Of a stretch of DNA of 64,000 nt, positions 1-7,988 are shown one piece after another. Position 1 is the first letter of the stretch; the number at the start of each line of letters is the position of its first letter. The notes under the pieces were generated by a model. The model saw only the letters and a list, made by a program, of their open reading frames with translations. It made no database searches and was not told the origin of the DNA. The translations under genes and the position numbers were made by a program. Origin of the DNA: Candidatus Rifleibacteriota bacterium (lineage in GTDB: Bacteria > Muiribacteriota > Ozemobacteria > Ozemobacterales > Ozemobacteraceae); contig JADFZL010000012.1 of the NCBI GenBank assembly GCA_015232575.1, positions 62,001 through 126,000 on the forward strand, in the 5' to 3' direction.

Positions 1-1
1 C

Positions 2-1102
2 CCGGGCGGATTTGAACTCAGTCTCAAACACATTGCCCTGATCGGCGAAAGCAAGGAATATCCGATTTCGCCCAAAGAACACGGCACAGCATTCCTTATG
101 GAAAACCGCCATCTGTGGCTGAGATCTTCAAGACAGAATGCAATCCTCAAAGTGCGCCACCAGGTAATCAAAGCCGTTCGCGACTTCTTTGATGATCGCG
201 GTTTCACTCTGTGTGATACTCCGATTCTCACCGCCAATGCCTGCGAAGGAACAACTACTCTTTTCGAAACAGATTACTTCGGACAGAAAGCCTATTTATC
301 ACAAAGTGGTCAATTGTACAATGAAGCCACAGCAATGGCATTTGGCAAAGTCTACTGTTTCGGACCGACTTTCCGTGCTGAAAAAAGTAAGACCAGAAGA
401 CATCTTACCGAATTCTGGATGGTAGAACCGGAAGTCGCATTCATGGATCTTGAGGGAAACATGGATCTGGCAGAAGAATTTGTAGAATTTGTTGTCGGAA
501 GAGTTGTCGAAAAATGCCAGAATGAATTGAAAGTTCTGGAAAGAGATATCACAAAACTTCAGAGTGTTAAGCGACCATTCCCCAGACTCAGTTATGCTGA
601 TGCTCAAAAATACCTTACTGAAAAGAAAGCTGAATTTGCTGCATCAGACGATCCTGAAAAGCAGAAACTTGCCGAAGACATCATGAAAAATGGACCCGGC
701 GACGATCTTGGCGCTGCTGACGAAACTGCAATTGGCATGGGACACGACCGACCGGTTCTTGTACACAGATATCCGGCCGCAGTAAAAGCTTTCTACATGA
801 AAGCCGACCCGGCAAACCCAGACTATGCACTCTGTGTAGATGTCATAGCTCCGGAAGGCGTTGGTGAAATTATCGGCGGCGGACAGCGCGAAGAAAGCCT
901 TGAAGTTCTTGAAAACAAGATTAAATCACATGGTTTACCGCTCGAAGCTTTCAAATGGTATCTCGATATTCGAAGATACGGTTCTGTACCACACTCAGGA
1001 TTCGGAATGGGAGTTGAAAGAATGGTGGCATGGATGACAGGAACTCACCACGTCCGCGAAACAATTCCATTCCCAAGACTCATGGATTCAATCTGGCCGT
1101 AA
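2..1102 (+). CDS. asnS: Asparaginyl-tRNA synthetase (5' end outside window)
   Basis: Class IIb aminoacyl-tRNA synthetase that charges tRNA-Asn with asparagine in the cytoplasm. The frame is open from base 2, well before the first ATG at 98, and the residues read there ([29 protein letters not shown]) belong to the family. The gene is therefore cut by the window edge and the ATG at 98 is internal. Motif 2 is visible as [15 protein letters not shown] and motif 3 as [15 protein letters not shown] near the C-terminus. The sequence around motif 2 (TEFWMVEPE) is typical of AsnS rather than AspS. About 366 residues are present; the missing part is the N-terminal anticodon-binding OB-fold domain. A terminator-like hairpin follows. 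Confidence 0.95.
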   Translation, partial: PGGFELSLKHIALIGESKEYPISPKEHGTAFLMENRHLWLRSSRQNAILKVRHQVIKAVRDFFDDRGFTLCDTPILTANACEGTTTLFETDYFGQKAYLSQSGQLYNEATAMAFGKVYCFGPTFRAEKSKTRRHLTEFWMVEPEVAFMDLEGNMDLAEEFVEFVVGRVVEKCQNELKVLERDITKLQSVKRPFPRLSYADAQKYLTEKKAEFAASDDPEKQKLAEDIMKNGPGDDLGAADETAIGMGHDRPVLVHRYPAAVKAFYMKADPANPDYALCVDVIAPEGVGEIIGGGQREESLEVLENKIKSHGLPLEAFKWYLDIRRYGSVPHSGFGMGVERMVAWMTGTHHVRETIPFPRLMDSIWP

Positions 1103-1132
1103 CTGTTATATATACAACAATTATTAGACAAG

Positions 1133-1190
1133 GAGTCATAAATTTTTCAGAACAAAAAAACATTTCTCTGAAATTTGTATGACTCTTTTA
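1133..1190 (+). terminator. Probable rho-independent terminator of asnS
   Basis: GAGTCATA (1133-1140) with AATTT just after it pairs imperfectly with AAATTTGTATGACTC (1171-1185), and TTTTA follows at once. The loop is long and the inner stem mismatched, so termination is likely rather than certain. Confidence 0.5.
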
Positions 1191-1255
1191 TTTAAATTTG
1201 GTATATCTTGATTTTCGATAAATTAGTTTCCATTAAACTCAGTAAGGAGCATTAG

Positions 1256-3811
1256 ATGAAATCTATTCGAAATTTCGTGGTTGTTCCAAGGCTTCCCGAA
1301 AAACTTGCACGCTTGAAAGAAATTGCATTTAACCTCTGGTGGTGCTGGAACCCTGATGCATTGCAGTTATTCAGACGACTTGATACTGTTGCATGGGAAA
1401 ACTGCTATCACAACCCTGTCAAGATGCTCGGAAACATTCCGCAGGAAAAACTTGAAGCTTTCTCTAACGATGAAGGTTTTCTGGCACAACTCGACAGAGT
1501 ATATACCGCATTCAGACACTACATGAATGACAAACAAACCTGGTACTCAAAAAAATATGGTTTTTCTGAAAAACCAGTTATTGCTTATTTTTCTGCAGAA
1601 TTTGGAATAGCAGAAAGTGTTCCGATTTACTCAGGCGGTCTGGGAATGCTTGCAGGCGACCACCTCAAATCGGCATCTGACCTTGGTCTGCCACTTGTCG
1701 GCATAGGCATGTTGTACAGAGTTGGTTATTTTCAGCAGTATCTTAATGCCGCCGGCTGGCAGCAGGAAAGATATCCGGCAAACGATTTCTTCAATATGCC
1801 CATTGAAATGGTGCGTAATGAAAAAGGCGACCCACTGACTGTAACAATTCAGTTCCCGGAAAGAACGCTTTACATCCAGATCTGGCGCATAGAAGTCGGA
1901 AGAGTAACTCTTCTTGCACTTGACACCGATACTCCTCTCAACTCTCCGCATGATCGAAAAATCACCGGTGAGCTCTACGGCGGAGATATTGAAACAAGAA
2001 TTCAGCAGGAAACAGTCCTCGGAATCGGCGGCCTGAGAGCCTTGCATGCGATGAATTTCCATCCGACAACATATCATATGAATGAAGGACATTCGGCATT
2101 TCTGGCACTTGAACGCATCAGAGTTGCAATGGAACGTCACCAGATGTCATTTCACGAAGGGCTTGAACTTACAAGATCAAGCAACCTCTTCACAACTCAT
2201 ACTCCGGTTCCCGCAGGAATTGACGTTTTCAACCGCGAACTCATGGAGAGATATTTCGGATATTTTGCTCCGAAACTTGGAATTTCGATGCAGGAATTCC
2301 TTGATATCGGCTGGGCTGCAAATACTCCAAAAGGACCAGGCTTTTCAATGGCAGTGTGCGCACTGAATCTTTCTGCTCATGCCAACGGAGTCAGCAAACT
2401 GCATGGCGAAGTTTCACGGGAAATGTGGCGCGATCTCTATCCTCATCTTCCTGCAGCAGAAGTTCCCATTTCTTCCATTACAAACGGTGTACATATCCGT
2501 TCGTATATTTCCCAGGAGCTCTCTCAGTTATACGACCGATATCTTGGCCCGAGATGGATAAATTCACCTGAAGATCAAACCGTCTGGAAACAGATTGATA
2601 CTATTCCGCCGGAAGAATTGTGGAGAACCCACGAAAGAAGACGCGAAAGACTGGTTGCCTTTGCACGTTCACGACTTGTTGAACAATTGCAGCGCAGAGG
2701 GGCTCCGCCATCTGAAATAGCAGCAGCAAAGGAAGTTCTCTCCCCTGAAGCTCTTACAATAGGCTTTGCAAGAAGGTTTGCCACATACAAACGTGCAACA
2801 CTCCTGTTCAAAGACCTGGAAAGACTTGTCAAAATTCTCTGTTCAAAAGACAGACCGGTACAGATAATAATTGCCGGAAAAGCTCATCCGAAAGATGAAC
2901 CTGCAAAACAGTTTATCAAAGACATTATTGCATTTACAAACAATGACAGACTTCGCAGACACGTAGTTTTTATTGAAAATTATGATGTTGTTGTCGCCAG
3001 ATATCTTGTACAAGGCGTAGACGTGTGGCTAAACAATCCAAGACGTCCACTGGAAGCATCTGGTACAAGCGGAATGAAGGCTGCCGCTAACGGAGTTCTC
3101 AATCTTTCAGTTCTCGACGGCTGGTGGGATGAAGGCTATCAGGCTGGAAACGGCTGGGCAATAGGTCACGGCGAAGAATACAAAGATCCGATTTACCATG
3201 ATGAAGTTGAAGCAAATGCTCTTTATGAGCTGCTCGAAAAAGATGTGGTACCATTATTTTACGAGCGTGCAAAAGACGGTCTGCCGAGACGCTGGATCGA
3301 CATGATGAAACAGGCTATTTCGCAGCTTGCACCGGTATTCAATACTCACCGCATGGTGGCAGAATACACTGACAAATATTATGTTACCGGCGGAGAAAGA
3401 TACAAAATGCTTTCTGCCAATGACAGAATAAGAGCTCGTGAAGTCGCCGGTTGGCTGCGTCATGTAAAGAATGTCTGGCCGAATCTGAAGATTGAAAGCG
3501 TTGAAACTGCCGGTGGAACAGAACGAAAAGTTGGCGACGAAGTTGAAGTCACTGTAAAAATGTTCCTTGATCAGCTTATTCCGTCTGACATTCAGGTTGA
3601 AGCTTATTATGGTCCGATAGGGGCTGATGAAAAGATTTCACCTTGCCGCATTGTAAAACTGATTCCTGGAAAAATCACTGATCGAAGAGCTATATTCTCA
3701 GGAAAAATCAAGTTCTTGACAAGCGGAAAACTTGGTCTCACAGTAAGAGCACTACCAGACCACCCCGACCTCGTTAACCCAATCGTCTACCGCCTCATGC
3801 TCTGGGCATAA
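1256..3811 (+). CDS. glgP: Alpha-glucan (glycogen/maltodextrin) phosphorylase
   Basis: PLP-dependent GT35 phosphorylase that releases glucose-1-phosphate from the non-reducing ends of glycogen or maltodextrin. The 851-aa length and the N-terminus (residues 1-45, with AFNLWWCWNPDA) match the Thermotoga/archaeal-type short family with an N-terminal DUF3417 region, not the E. coli GlgP/MalP type. The PLP-binding motif EASGTSGMKAAANG is intact, with the cofactor lysine at residue 608. The start is supported by TAAGGAG at 1243-1249, six bases before ATG. It stands as a single-gene unit between terminator-like hairpins. The role is mobilisation of stored glucan. Confidence 0.93.
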   Translation: MKSIRNFVVVPRLPEKLARLKEIAFNLWWCWNPDALQLFRRLDTVAWENCYHNPVKMLGNIPQEKLEAFSNDEGFLAQLDRVYTAFRHYMNDKQTWYSKKYGFSEKPVIAYFSAEFGIAESVPIYSGGLGMLAGDHLKSASDLGLPLVGIGMLYRVGYFQQYLNAAGWQQERYPANDFFNMPIEMVRNEKGDPLTVTIQFPERTLYIQIWRIEVGRVTLLALDTDTPLNSPHDRKITGELYGGDIETRIQQETVLGIGGLRALHAMNFHPTTYHMNEGHSAFLALERIRVAMERHQMSFHEGLELTRSSNLFTTHTPVPAGIDVFNRELMERYFGYFAPKLGISMQEFLDIGWAANTPKGPGFSMAVCALNLSAHANGVSKLHGEVSREMWRDLYPHLPAAEVPISSITNGVHIRSYISQELSQLYDRYLGPRWINSPEDQTVWKQIDTIPPEELWRTHERRRERLVAFARSRLVEQLQRRGAPPSEIAAAKEVLSPEALTIGFARRFATYKRATLLFKDLERLVKILCSKDRPVQIIIAGKAHPKDEPAKQFIKDIIAFTNNDRLRRHVVFIENYDVVVARYLVQGVDVWLNNPRRPLEASGTSGMKAAANGVLNLSVLDGWWDEGYQAGNGWAIGHGEEYKDPIYHDEVEANALYELLEKDVVPLFYERAKDGLPRRWIDMMKQAISQLAPVFNTHRMVAEYTDKYYVTGGERYKMLSANDRIRAREVAGWLRHVKNVWPNLKIESVETAGGTERKVGDEVEVTVKMFLDQLIPSDIQVEAYYGPIGADEKISPCRIVKLIPGKITDRRAIFSGKIKFLTSGKLGLTVRALPDHPDLVNPIVYRLMLWA

Positions 3812-3820
3812 GGCTTTTTA

Positions 3821-3844
3821 GAGAGGGGGCACGCGCCCCCTCTC
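3821..3844. repeat. Perfect GC-rich hairpin after glgP
   Basis: GAGAGGGGGC, loop ACGC, GCCCCCTCTC: a perfect 10-bp stem nine bases after the glgP stop codon. Neither strand has a T-run after it, so it looks more like a REP-type palindrome or mRNA 3'-end stabiliser than an intrinsic terminator. Confidence 0.7.
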
Positions 3845-3865
3845 GGCGCCATTAATCAAATAAAA

Positions 3866-3915
3866 CTTACTCCGCTCAACATCAGAATCATATTCTGCTG
3901 GTAAGCGGAGTTTTA
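3866..3915 (+). terminator. Terminator-like nested hairpin downstream of glgP
   Basis: ACTCCGCT (3869-3876) pairs with AGCGGAGT (3904-3911). Within the loop, CAGAAT pairs with ATTCTG. TTT follows the outer stem. The nested stem and short T-run fit termination of the glgP transcript. Confidence 0.6.
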
Positions 3916-3940
3916 ATTACAATTCATTTGTCAGGTTTTC

Positions 3941-3964
3941 GTAGGGGCTTGATTTATCAAGCCC
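3941..3964. repeat. GTAGGGG-type short palindromic repeat
   Basis: GTAG followed by the palindrome GGGCTTGAT-TT-ATCAAGCCC (3945-3964). The layout matches the two arms of the element at 45967-46033 (GTAGGG, short palindrome ending in GCCC). From memory, words of this kind are common between genes in many unrelated bacteria. Confidence 0.6.
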
Positions 3965-4012
3965 GAATTGGCGACAATGCTCAATAATTATGGGCAAGTG
4001 TTGCTATTCTGA

Positions 4013-4214
4013 TGTCATTTCGACCGAAGGGAGAAATCTGCCAGCAATTATCCATTAAGCCTGGAACCATTATAAATAGAGCTTTTCAAAAAATGATTTT
4101 CGCCGCTGTTTTAAAGCACAATGTTTTGTTAATGCACATCTCACAGAATGATTGATGGGGTAATTGCTGGAAATCTGCTAACCCTTTGGAGCTCTCCCTT
4201 CGGTCGAGATGACA
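4013..4214. repeat. About 200-bp nested inverted-repeat element (TGTCATTTCGA family)
   Basis: The left end TGTCATTTCGACCGAAGGGAG (4013-4033) is mirrored by CTCCCTTCGGTCGAGATGACA at 4194-4214. Inside, CCAGCAATTA (from 4041) is mirrored by TAATTGCTGG (4161-4170). The whole unit is an imperfect long palindrome with no coding potential. It ends five bases from the stop codon of the next gene. This is the longest member of a family with further copies at 15355, 16327, 19787, 23222, 56443 and 63907. Confidence 0.8.
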
Positions 4215-4219
4215 ACGGA

Positions 4220-5230
4220 TCACTGCCAATCGGGAGTTTGCCCTTCTTCGGCATCGTAATCTTCTGCTTCAGATTCCGGTTCTTCGTTCCGATCAGCGGG
4301 TTTATAATCAAATGCCGCATCAGAAGTTGCTGAATAATAGTTTTCATTTGGAACAAAAACCGGATCAACAACCAGATTGTTTTTTCTAACGTGAATTTCA
4401 GAATCATAACTTGCTTTAATATTGCGCCAAGATGAAAAAGCAAGCAGGTCTTTCAGAAAATTAAGAACTCTGCGATGATCATACAGGTTAAAAACCGGAT
4501 ATTCTACAAGAGCAAGATCCACAGGTGCCCCGCACTCATCAAGTCTGTCTGTCCAGCTTTTTCTGAAATGATATTCAGAATCACAACAGTTGAGCAATAT
4601 TATCCGATAAGTTGATGGGAAATTCGTTTTCACCAGATCTTCGTTAGTCGCAACAAAGTATCTGTAAGGCTTTGAATGCCTATCTTCGATTACTTCCCCA
4701 TTGCCACTTCTGAATATGTCGTCTCTCTCGGCAAAAGCCATTCCACCGCCAAAACGCGCATGTCCAGAATAGACAACTACATCTACAGTAGGGTCTTCGA
4801 GGGCAGCTTTGAAGAGTCCCCTGGGATTATCTGCAACCTGAGTTATCATTCCAATTTCGATTACAGCACTTTTTCCGTTAAAGTAAACTGTTTTACCGTT
4901 CAAAGTTTCAAATGCCGGAAAGGTTGCTTCAATTACTTCGGCAGGGTGATCCCAGCCCCAGAAAACTGCAATCTTGAGCCTTCCATCAGAAAACATCGCT
5001 TCATACCAGGGTCTTCCCTCGGGAATGATCTTCCCCCTTTTCCTTGGAGGATCTTTGCTCTGAGAGCTTTCAGATGAATCACCCGCCGACTGCGAAACCT
5101 TAGCTTTGGAGCTTTTCTTCTTTGAAGATTTTTTTGTCTTCGCGCCATTAAGAAACACCACCAGTGATACCATAAGTATCATCAGCAGCAGCTTCGATTT
5201 AACAAATTTTTGAATTATAAATTGCCACAT
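4220..5230 (-). CDS. Secreted or anchored caspase-like protein of unknown role
   Basis: I do not recognise a named family. The protein has an N-terminal hydrophobic segment (about residues 13-30), a Lys/Ser-rich linker (to about 65), a globular part and an acidic Asp/Glu tail. The globular part has a His after a hydrophobic strand (VVVYSGHARFGGG, His157) and, after a second strand, a Cys (IILLNCCDS, Cys215/216). That is the His/Cys spacing and strand context of caspase-fold (clan CD) peptidases such as clostripain and CHAT, so a cysteine protease is plausible but inferred. A TTG at 5254 is also possible. I prefer the ATG at 5230 because it begins right before the membrane segment, although neither start has a clear ribosome site. 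Confidence 0.6.
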   Translation of the reverse strand: MWQFIIQKFVKSKLLLMILMVSLVVFLNGAKTKKSSKKKSSKAKVSQSAGDSSESSQSKDPPRKRGKIIPEGRPWYEAMFSDGRLKIAVFWGWDHPAEVIEATFPAFETLNGKTVYFNGKSAVIEIGMITQVADNPRGLFKAALEDPTVDVVVYSGHARFGGGMAFAERDDIFRSGNGEVIEDRHSKPYRYFVATNEDLVKTNFPSTYRIILLNCCDSEYHFRKSWTDRLDECGAPVDLALVEYPVFNLYDHRRVLNFLKDLLAFSSWRNIKASYDSEIHVRKNNLVVDPVFVPNENYYSATSDAAFDYKPADRNEEPESEAEDYDAEEGQTPDWQ

Positions 5231-5350
5231 AATACTAGAACTATCGGAAGACAATGCAGAATTCGTTAGTGATAATAAGGGACTTTCAACTATCTTAATT
5301 TTCGAGCATCCTTGCTATAAGAATTGCCATACATCTTCAATGGTGAGTAG

Positions 5351-5512
5351 ATGCACAATATTCAAATAAAAAACTTGAAAAAACTCTTCCCAAAAGATAA
5401 TATTAAGTTAACAATTGAAATTCGACCATTCTTACTGAAAAGTCGCAATACAATATCTAGAACTGGAAAAGATACAAGAAGAATATTTCAAACACACAAT
5501 AGTCTTGGATAG
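5351..5512 (+). CDS. Possible 53-aa basic small protein (doubtful)
   Basis: A short open frame starting MHNIQIKNLKKL, with GGTGAG three bases before ATG. It lies 45 bases upstream of the toxin-antitoxin pair in an AT-rich stretch. There is no recognisable domain. It could be a small gene, a degraded fragment or chance. The rest of 5231-5557 shows no other feature. Confidence 0.2.
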   Translation: MHNIQIKNLKKLFPKDNIKLTIEIRPFLLKSRNTISRTGKDTRRIFQTHNSLG

Positions 5513-5557
5513 GCAAAAGAGTTTGAATTATATAAAAATTCGGGGGGGTTTGATATC

Positions 5558-5809
5558 ATGAATTTACATTTGTCTGTCCCAGACGATTTTCACCAGGCGT
5601 TAAAAGAAATGGCACGTAAAAGAGGCAAAACAATGAGTGAGATTGTTATTTCCTCTATTTCTCGTGAAATTGAAAATGACTGCGAGCTATGTAAGAAATA
5701 TCCAAAATTAAGCAAAGAAACTTTAAAATCTATTCAAGAATCAGAAAAGGGTGCTGGAGTGAATGAATTTGCTTCTGCTGAGGACTTGTTTGAACATCTT
5801 AAAATATGA
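5558..5809 (+). CDS. RelB/DinJ-like antitoxin
   Basis: An 83-aa protein that should bind DNA and neutralise the toxin encoded next. Residues 1-40 look like a ribbon-helix-helix segment (MNLHLSVPDDFHQALKEMA). The C-terminal part (SKETLKSIQESEKGAGVNEF, then SAEDLFEHLKI) resembles the toxin-wrapping tail of DinJ/RelB antitoxins. The start follows a G-run (GGGGGGG, 5543-5549). Its stop overlaps the toxin start as ATGA, so the two are translationally coupled. Autoregulation by the antitoxin-toxin complex is usual in this family. Confidence 0.8.
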   Translation: MNLHLSVPDDFHQALKEMARKRGKTMSEIVISSISREIENDCELCKKYPKLSKETLKSIQESEKGAGVNEFASAEDLFEHLKI

Positions 5810-6054
5810 AATATTCTCCACAAACATCAAAACAATTTGAAAAAGATGTTAAGAAACTTAAAAAACAGGGCAAAAAGATAGAATTTCTTAAAGAAGTAAT
5901 GTTAATTTTATTAAACGGAGATTCTCTTTGCACAAAGTACAAAGATCATGAATTAATCGGAAATTGGAAGGGCTATCGAGATTGCCATATCGAAGTAGAT
6001 TTGACGATAAGGTTTGAAAGAACCGGAAGCCATTCTGAGCTATTTTCAAAATAA
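5806..6054 (+). CDS. YafQ-family mRNA-interferase toxin with a probable internal deletion
   Basis: An 82-aa ribosome-dependent RNase-type toxin. The family signature GNWKGYRDCHIE and the end RTGSHSELF are clear. Counted against the E. coli YafQ catalytic residues (His50, His63, Asp67, His87, Phe91), the equivalents here are His48, His61, Asp65, His76 and Phe80. All spacings match except Asp-to-His, which is nine residues short. The strand usually read as WLLIY-like after HIEPD is missing, in frame. The Trp after the catalytic Asp is Leu here. The toxin may be attenuated or dead while the antitoxin is kept. Confidence 0.8.
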   Translation: MKYSPQTSKQFEKDVKKLKKQGKKIEFLKEVMLILLNGDSLCTKYKDHELIGNWKGYRDCHIEVDLTIRFERTGSHSELFSK

Positions 6055-6073
6055 GTTAACATAATGAGGAATC

Positions 6074-7018
6074 ATGAATAACAATATTATGCAGCTTGAG
6101 AGCAGGTTTCTTTTTCTTTTAGCTCTGCTGATGAATCTGCAATGTCTTTATGCTGAAACAGCTTTCCCTTTTGTCAAAGTTCAGAATTTTGACGATAAAT
6201 CAGAAGTTGAGCGGCTTATTGAAAGTTCTTTTCGCTTGCCTGTACAAAGACGCATTGAGTTTATTTCAAAATATTTTATTGGACGCAAATATCATCCTGA
6301 AACAAAAACGAGAATCAAAAAACAGCAGACAAAAAAAGTTGAAAAAGTTGAAGCAACAAATGCAGAGCCTTTGCCCGTAGAATTTCTGCGAACCAGCATG
6401 ACTTATCTTGATTGCATGACCTACGTTGAACACGTTCTTGCGCTTGCATCCAGTGTTAACACCTCTCACAAGGAATGTTCGTATCAATCAGAGTTTCTGT
6501 GCCGTCTGATTGACATCATGTTTAATGCAGATGGAAATGCGCTGATGAACCATCATCGGAATCATTTTACATCCAGGTGGGCTGACAGTAATGAATTAAA
6601 AGGCTATCTGAAAAACATTGCCCGCGAGCATCCAGAGGCAATAAGACGCGATCTGGTACTGAACAGAGTCGGTAAAAACCGGACTTTTTACATAGAAGAC
6701 CGCTTCATGATCTCGCAAACAGTACAACAACTATGGTTTTTCCCGCTTTCTGCCGTTTTTGATCGGAAAGTTCCGCTGGTTTCCGGTGATGTTGTTGCAA
6801 TGGTAACCGACAAAGAAGGGCTGGATGTCACTCACATGGGATTTTTCATTGAATATCACAATAAAAGATGGCTGCGCCACGCCTCTTCAAAAGCTAACCG
6901 CATTCTTGATCAGGACTTCGATCAATATCTTCGCGACGGAAAGAAAATCAAAGGAATATTGCTGCTCAGACCAGTTTTGCGAGCAGCTGCGGTACATCGG
7001 TACAACTTTACCAATTAA
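6074..7018 (+). CDS. DUF1460-family exported peptidoglycan hydrolase-like protein
   Basis: A 314-aa protein with an N-terminal signal segment (residues 10-28, RFLFLLALLMNLQCLYA). The NlpC/P60-like catalytic Cys is in TYLDCMTYVEHVLAL (Cys114) and the His in DVTHMGFF (His254). These are the hallmarks of DUF1460, annotated as an N-acetylmuramoyl-L-alanine amidase-like family. It probably cuts cell-wall peptides in the periplasm. A charged insert (about residues 76-98, rich in Lys) precedes the catalytic Cys. TGAGGA lies just before ATG, and the gene starts 19 bases after the toxin gene, so it may be co-transcribed with it by chance of position. Confidence 0.8.
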   Translation: MNNNIMQLESRFLFLLALLMNLQCLYAETAFPFVKVQNFDDKSEVERLIESSFRLPVQRRIEFISKYFIGRKYHPETKTRIKKQQTKKVEKVEATNAEPLPVEFLRTSMTYLDCMTYVEHVLALASSVNTSHKECSYQSEFLCRLIDIMFNADGNALMNHHRNHFTSRWADSNELKGYLKNIAREHPEAIRRDLVLNRVGKNRTFYIEDRFMISQTVQQLWFFPLSAVFDRKVPLVSGDVVAMVTDKEGLDVTHMGFFIEYHNKRWLRHASSKANRILDQDFDQYLRDGKKIKGILLLRPVLRAAAVHRYNFTN

Positions 7019-7171
7019 ATTGGTTGGAACCAACAAATGCACAAATTACATTACTTGTTTTGACAATTTTTGCATAAAACAGATAGCAACCTTGCTACAG
7101 TGTCGTTTAGTTCAAAATTGAGAAAATTGGTAAATTGCAGTCTATTTTTCCATTGATAAGATTGGTGGAAT

Positions 7172-7870
7172 TCACGAAAGAATTTTTGAAATCGCTATAA
7201 CTTCTTTTACAAGATTTGAGATCGAAATTTTTTGTTCATCCATGTTGGTTTTTCCAGCTCCGGCTCCAACTTCATCTTTCATTATGTCTATCGCTCCAAA
7301 AAACTTCTCTTCGGAAAGGCTCTTCTTAAGACCTCTGTCTGGAATTTTGAGAACAAGCCCTAATGGCGATTTGTATGGAAAATCACGGATTTCTGTTACT
7401 GAGTCTGTAAATTCACGCCAGGAATCCTGTTGAAAATTTTTCTTAAGAAGTGAAATATTGAATTGAAGCACAAGAAGGTTATTTTGTACATCATCTGATT
7501 TTATAAAATGATTCTGAAAACCCATAATCAGAAGTGTCCCGAAAATACGCGGATTCTCAAGTTCGTGAAGAAATTTCAGTGTCATTTTTATCGACATTTT
7601 TCCTTCAGAAGCTTCTTTTGCAGCATCAGAAAGCGAGGACAAAAAATCCTGTCTGGTTGATTCAGAAACACCAGTTCGGTCAGCAATTGAATTTCCAAGC
7701 CATTTTATGCTGTTGCCAGCACATTTTGTCACTTCTTTCATCAACATTTTACTGGCAGAATAGAAAAGAATACCAGAAAATAATGCCGAAAAAAGGCATC
7801 CAAAAGCAATTTTCCGAAATAAAAAAGATTTGGATTTAACTTCAGAAATTTTCGCTTCAGAAATATTCAT
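7172..7870 (-). CDS. Single-pass membrane protein of unknown function
   Basis: A 232-aa protein that I do not recognise. There is one membrane segment near the N-terminus (about residues 20-40, IAFGCLFSALFSGILFYSA), then a helical soluble part, probably outside the membrane. No catalytic motif is seen. It is divergent from the gene at 7989, with about 120 bases between them that must hold both promoters. Confidence 0.6.
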   Translation of the reverse strand: MNISEAKISEVKSKSFLFRKIAFGCLFSALFSGILFYSASKMLMKEVTKCAGNSIKWLGNSIADRTGVSESTRQDFLSSLSDAAKEASEGKMSIKMTLKFLHELENPRIFGTLLIMGFQNHFIKSDDVQNNLLVLQFNISLLKKNFQQDSWREFTDSVTEIRDFPYKSPLGLVLKIPDRGLKKSLSEEKFFGAIDIMKDEVGAGAGKTNMDEQKISISNLVKEVIAISKILS

Positions 7871-7988
7871 CGCAAAACTGAACCCTCTTATGTATACTTA
7901 TAGCAATTCCAAATGCATTAATAAAAACGCACACACAAATTACTCAAGATTCGTAATATCTTTCAGTCTACCATCAAAGGAAACAAAT

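Noticed and set aside
3821-3844. GC-rich hairpin as glgP terminator
   Set aside because: Perfect stem but no T-run on either strand. The hairpin at 3866-3915 is a better candidate.
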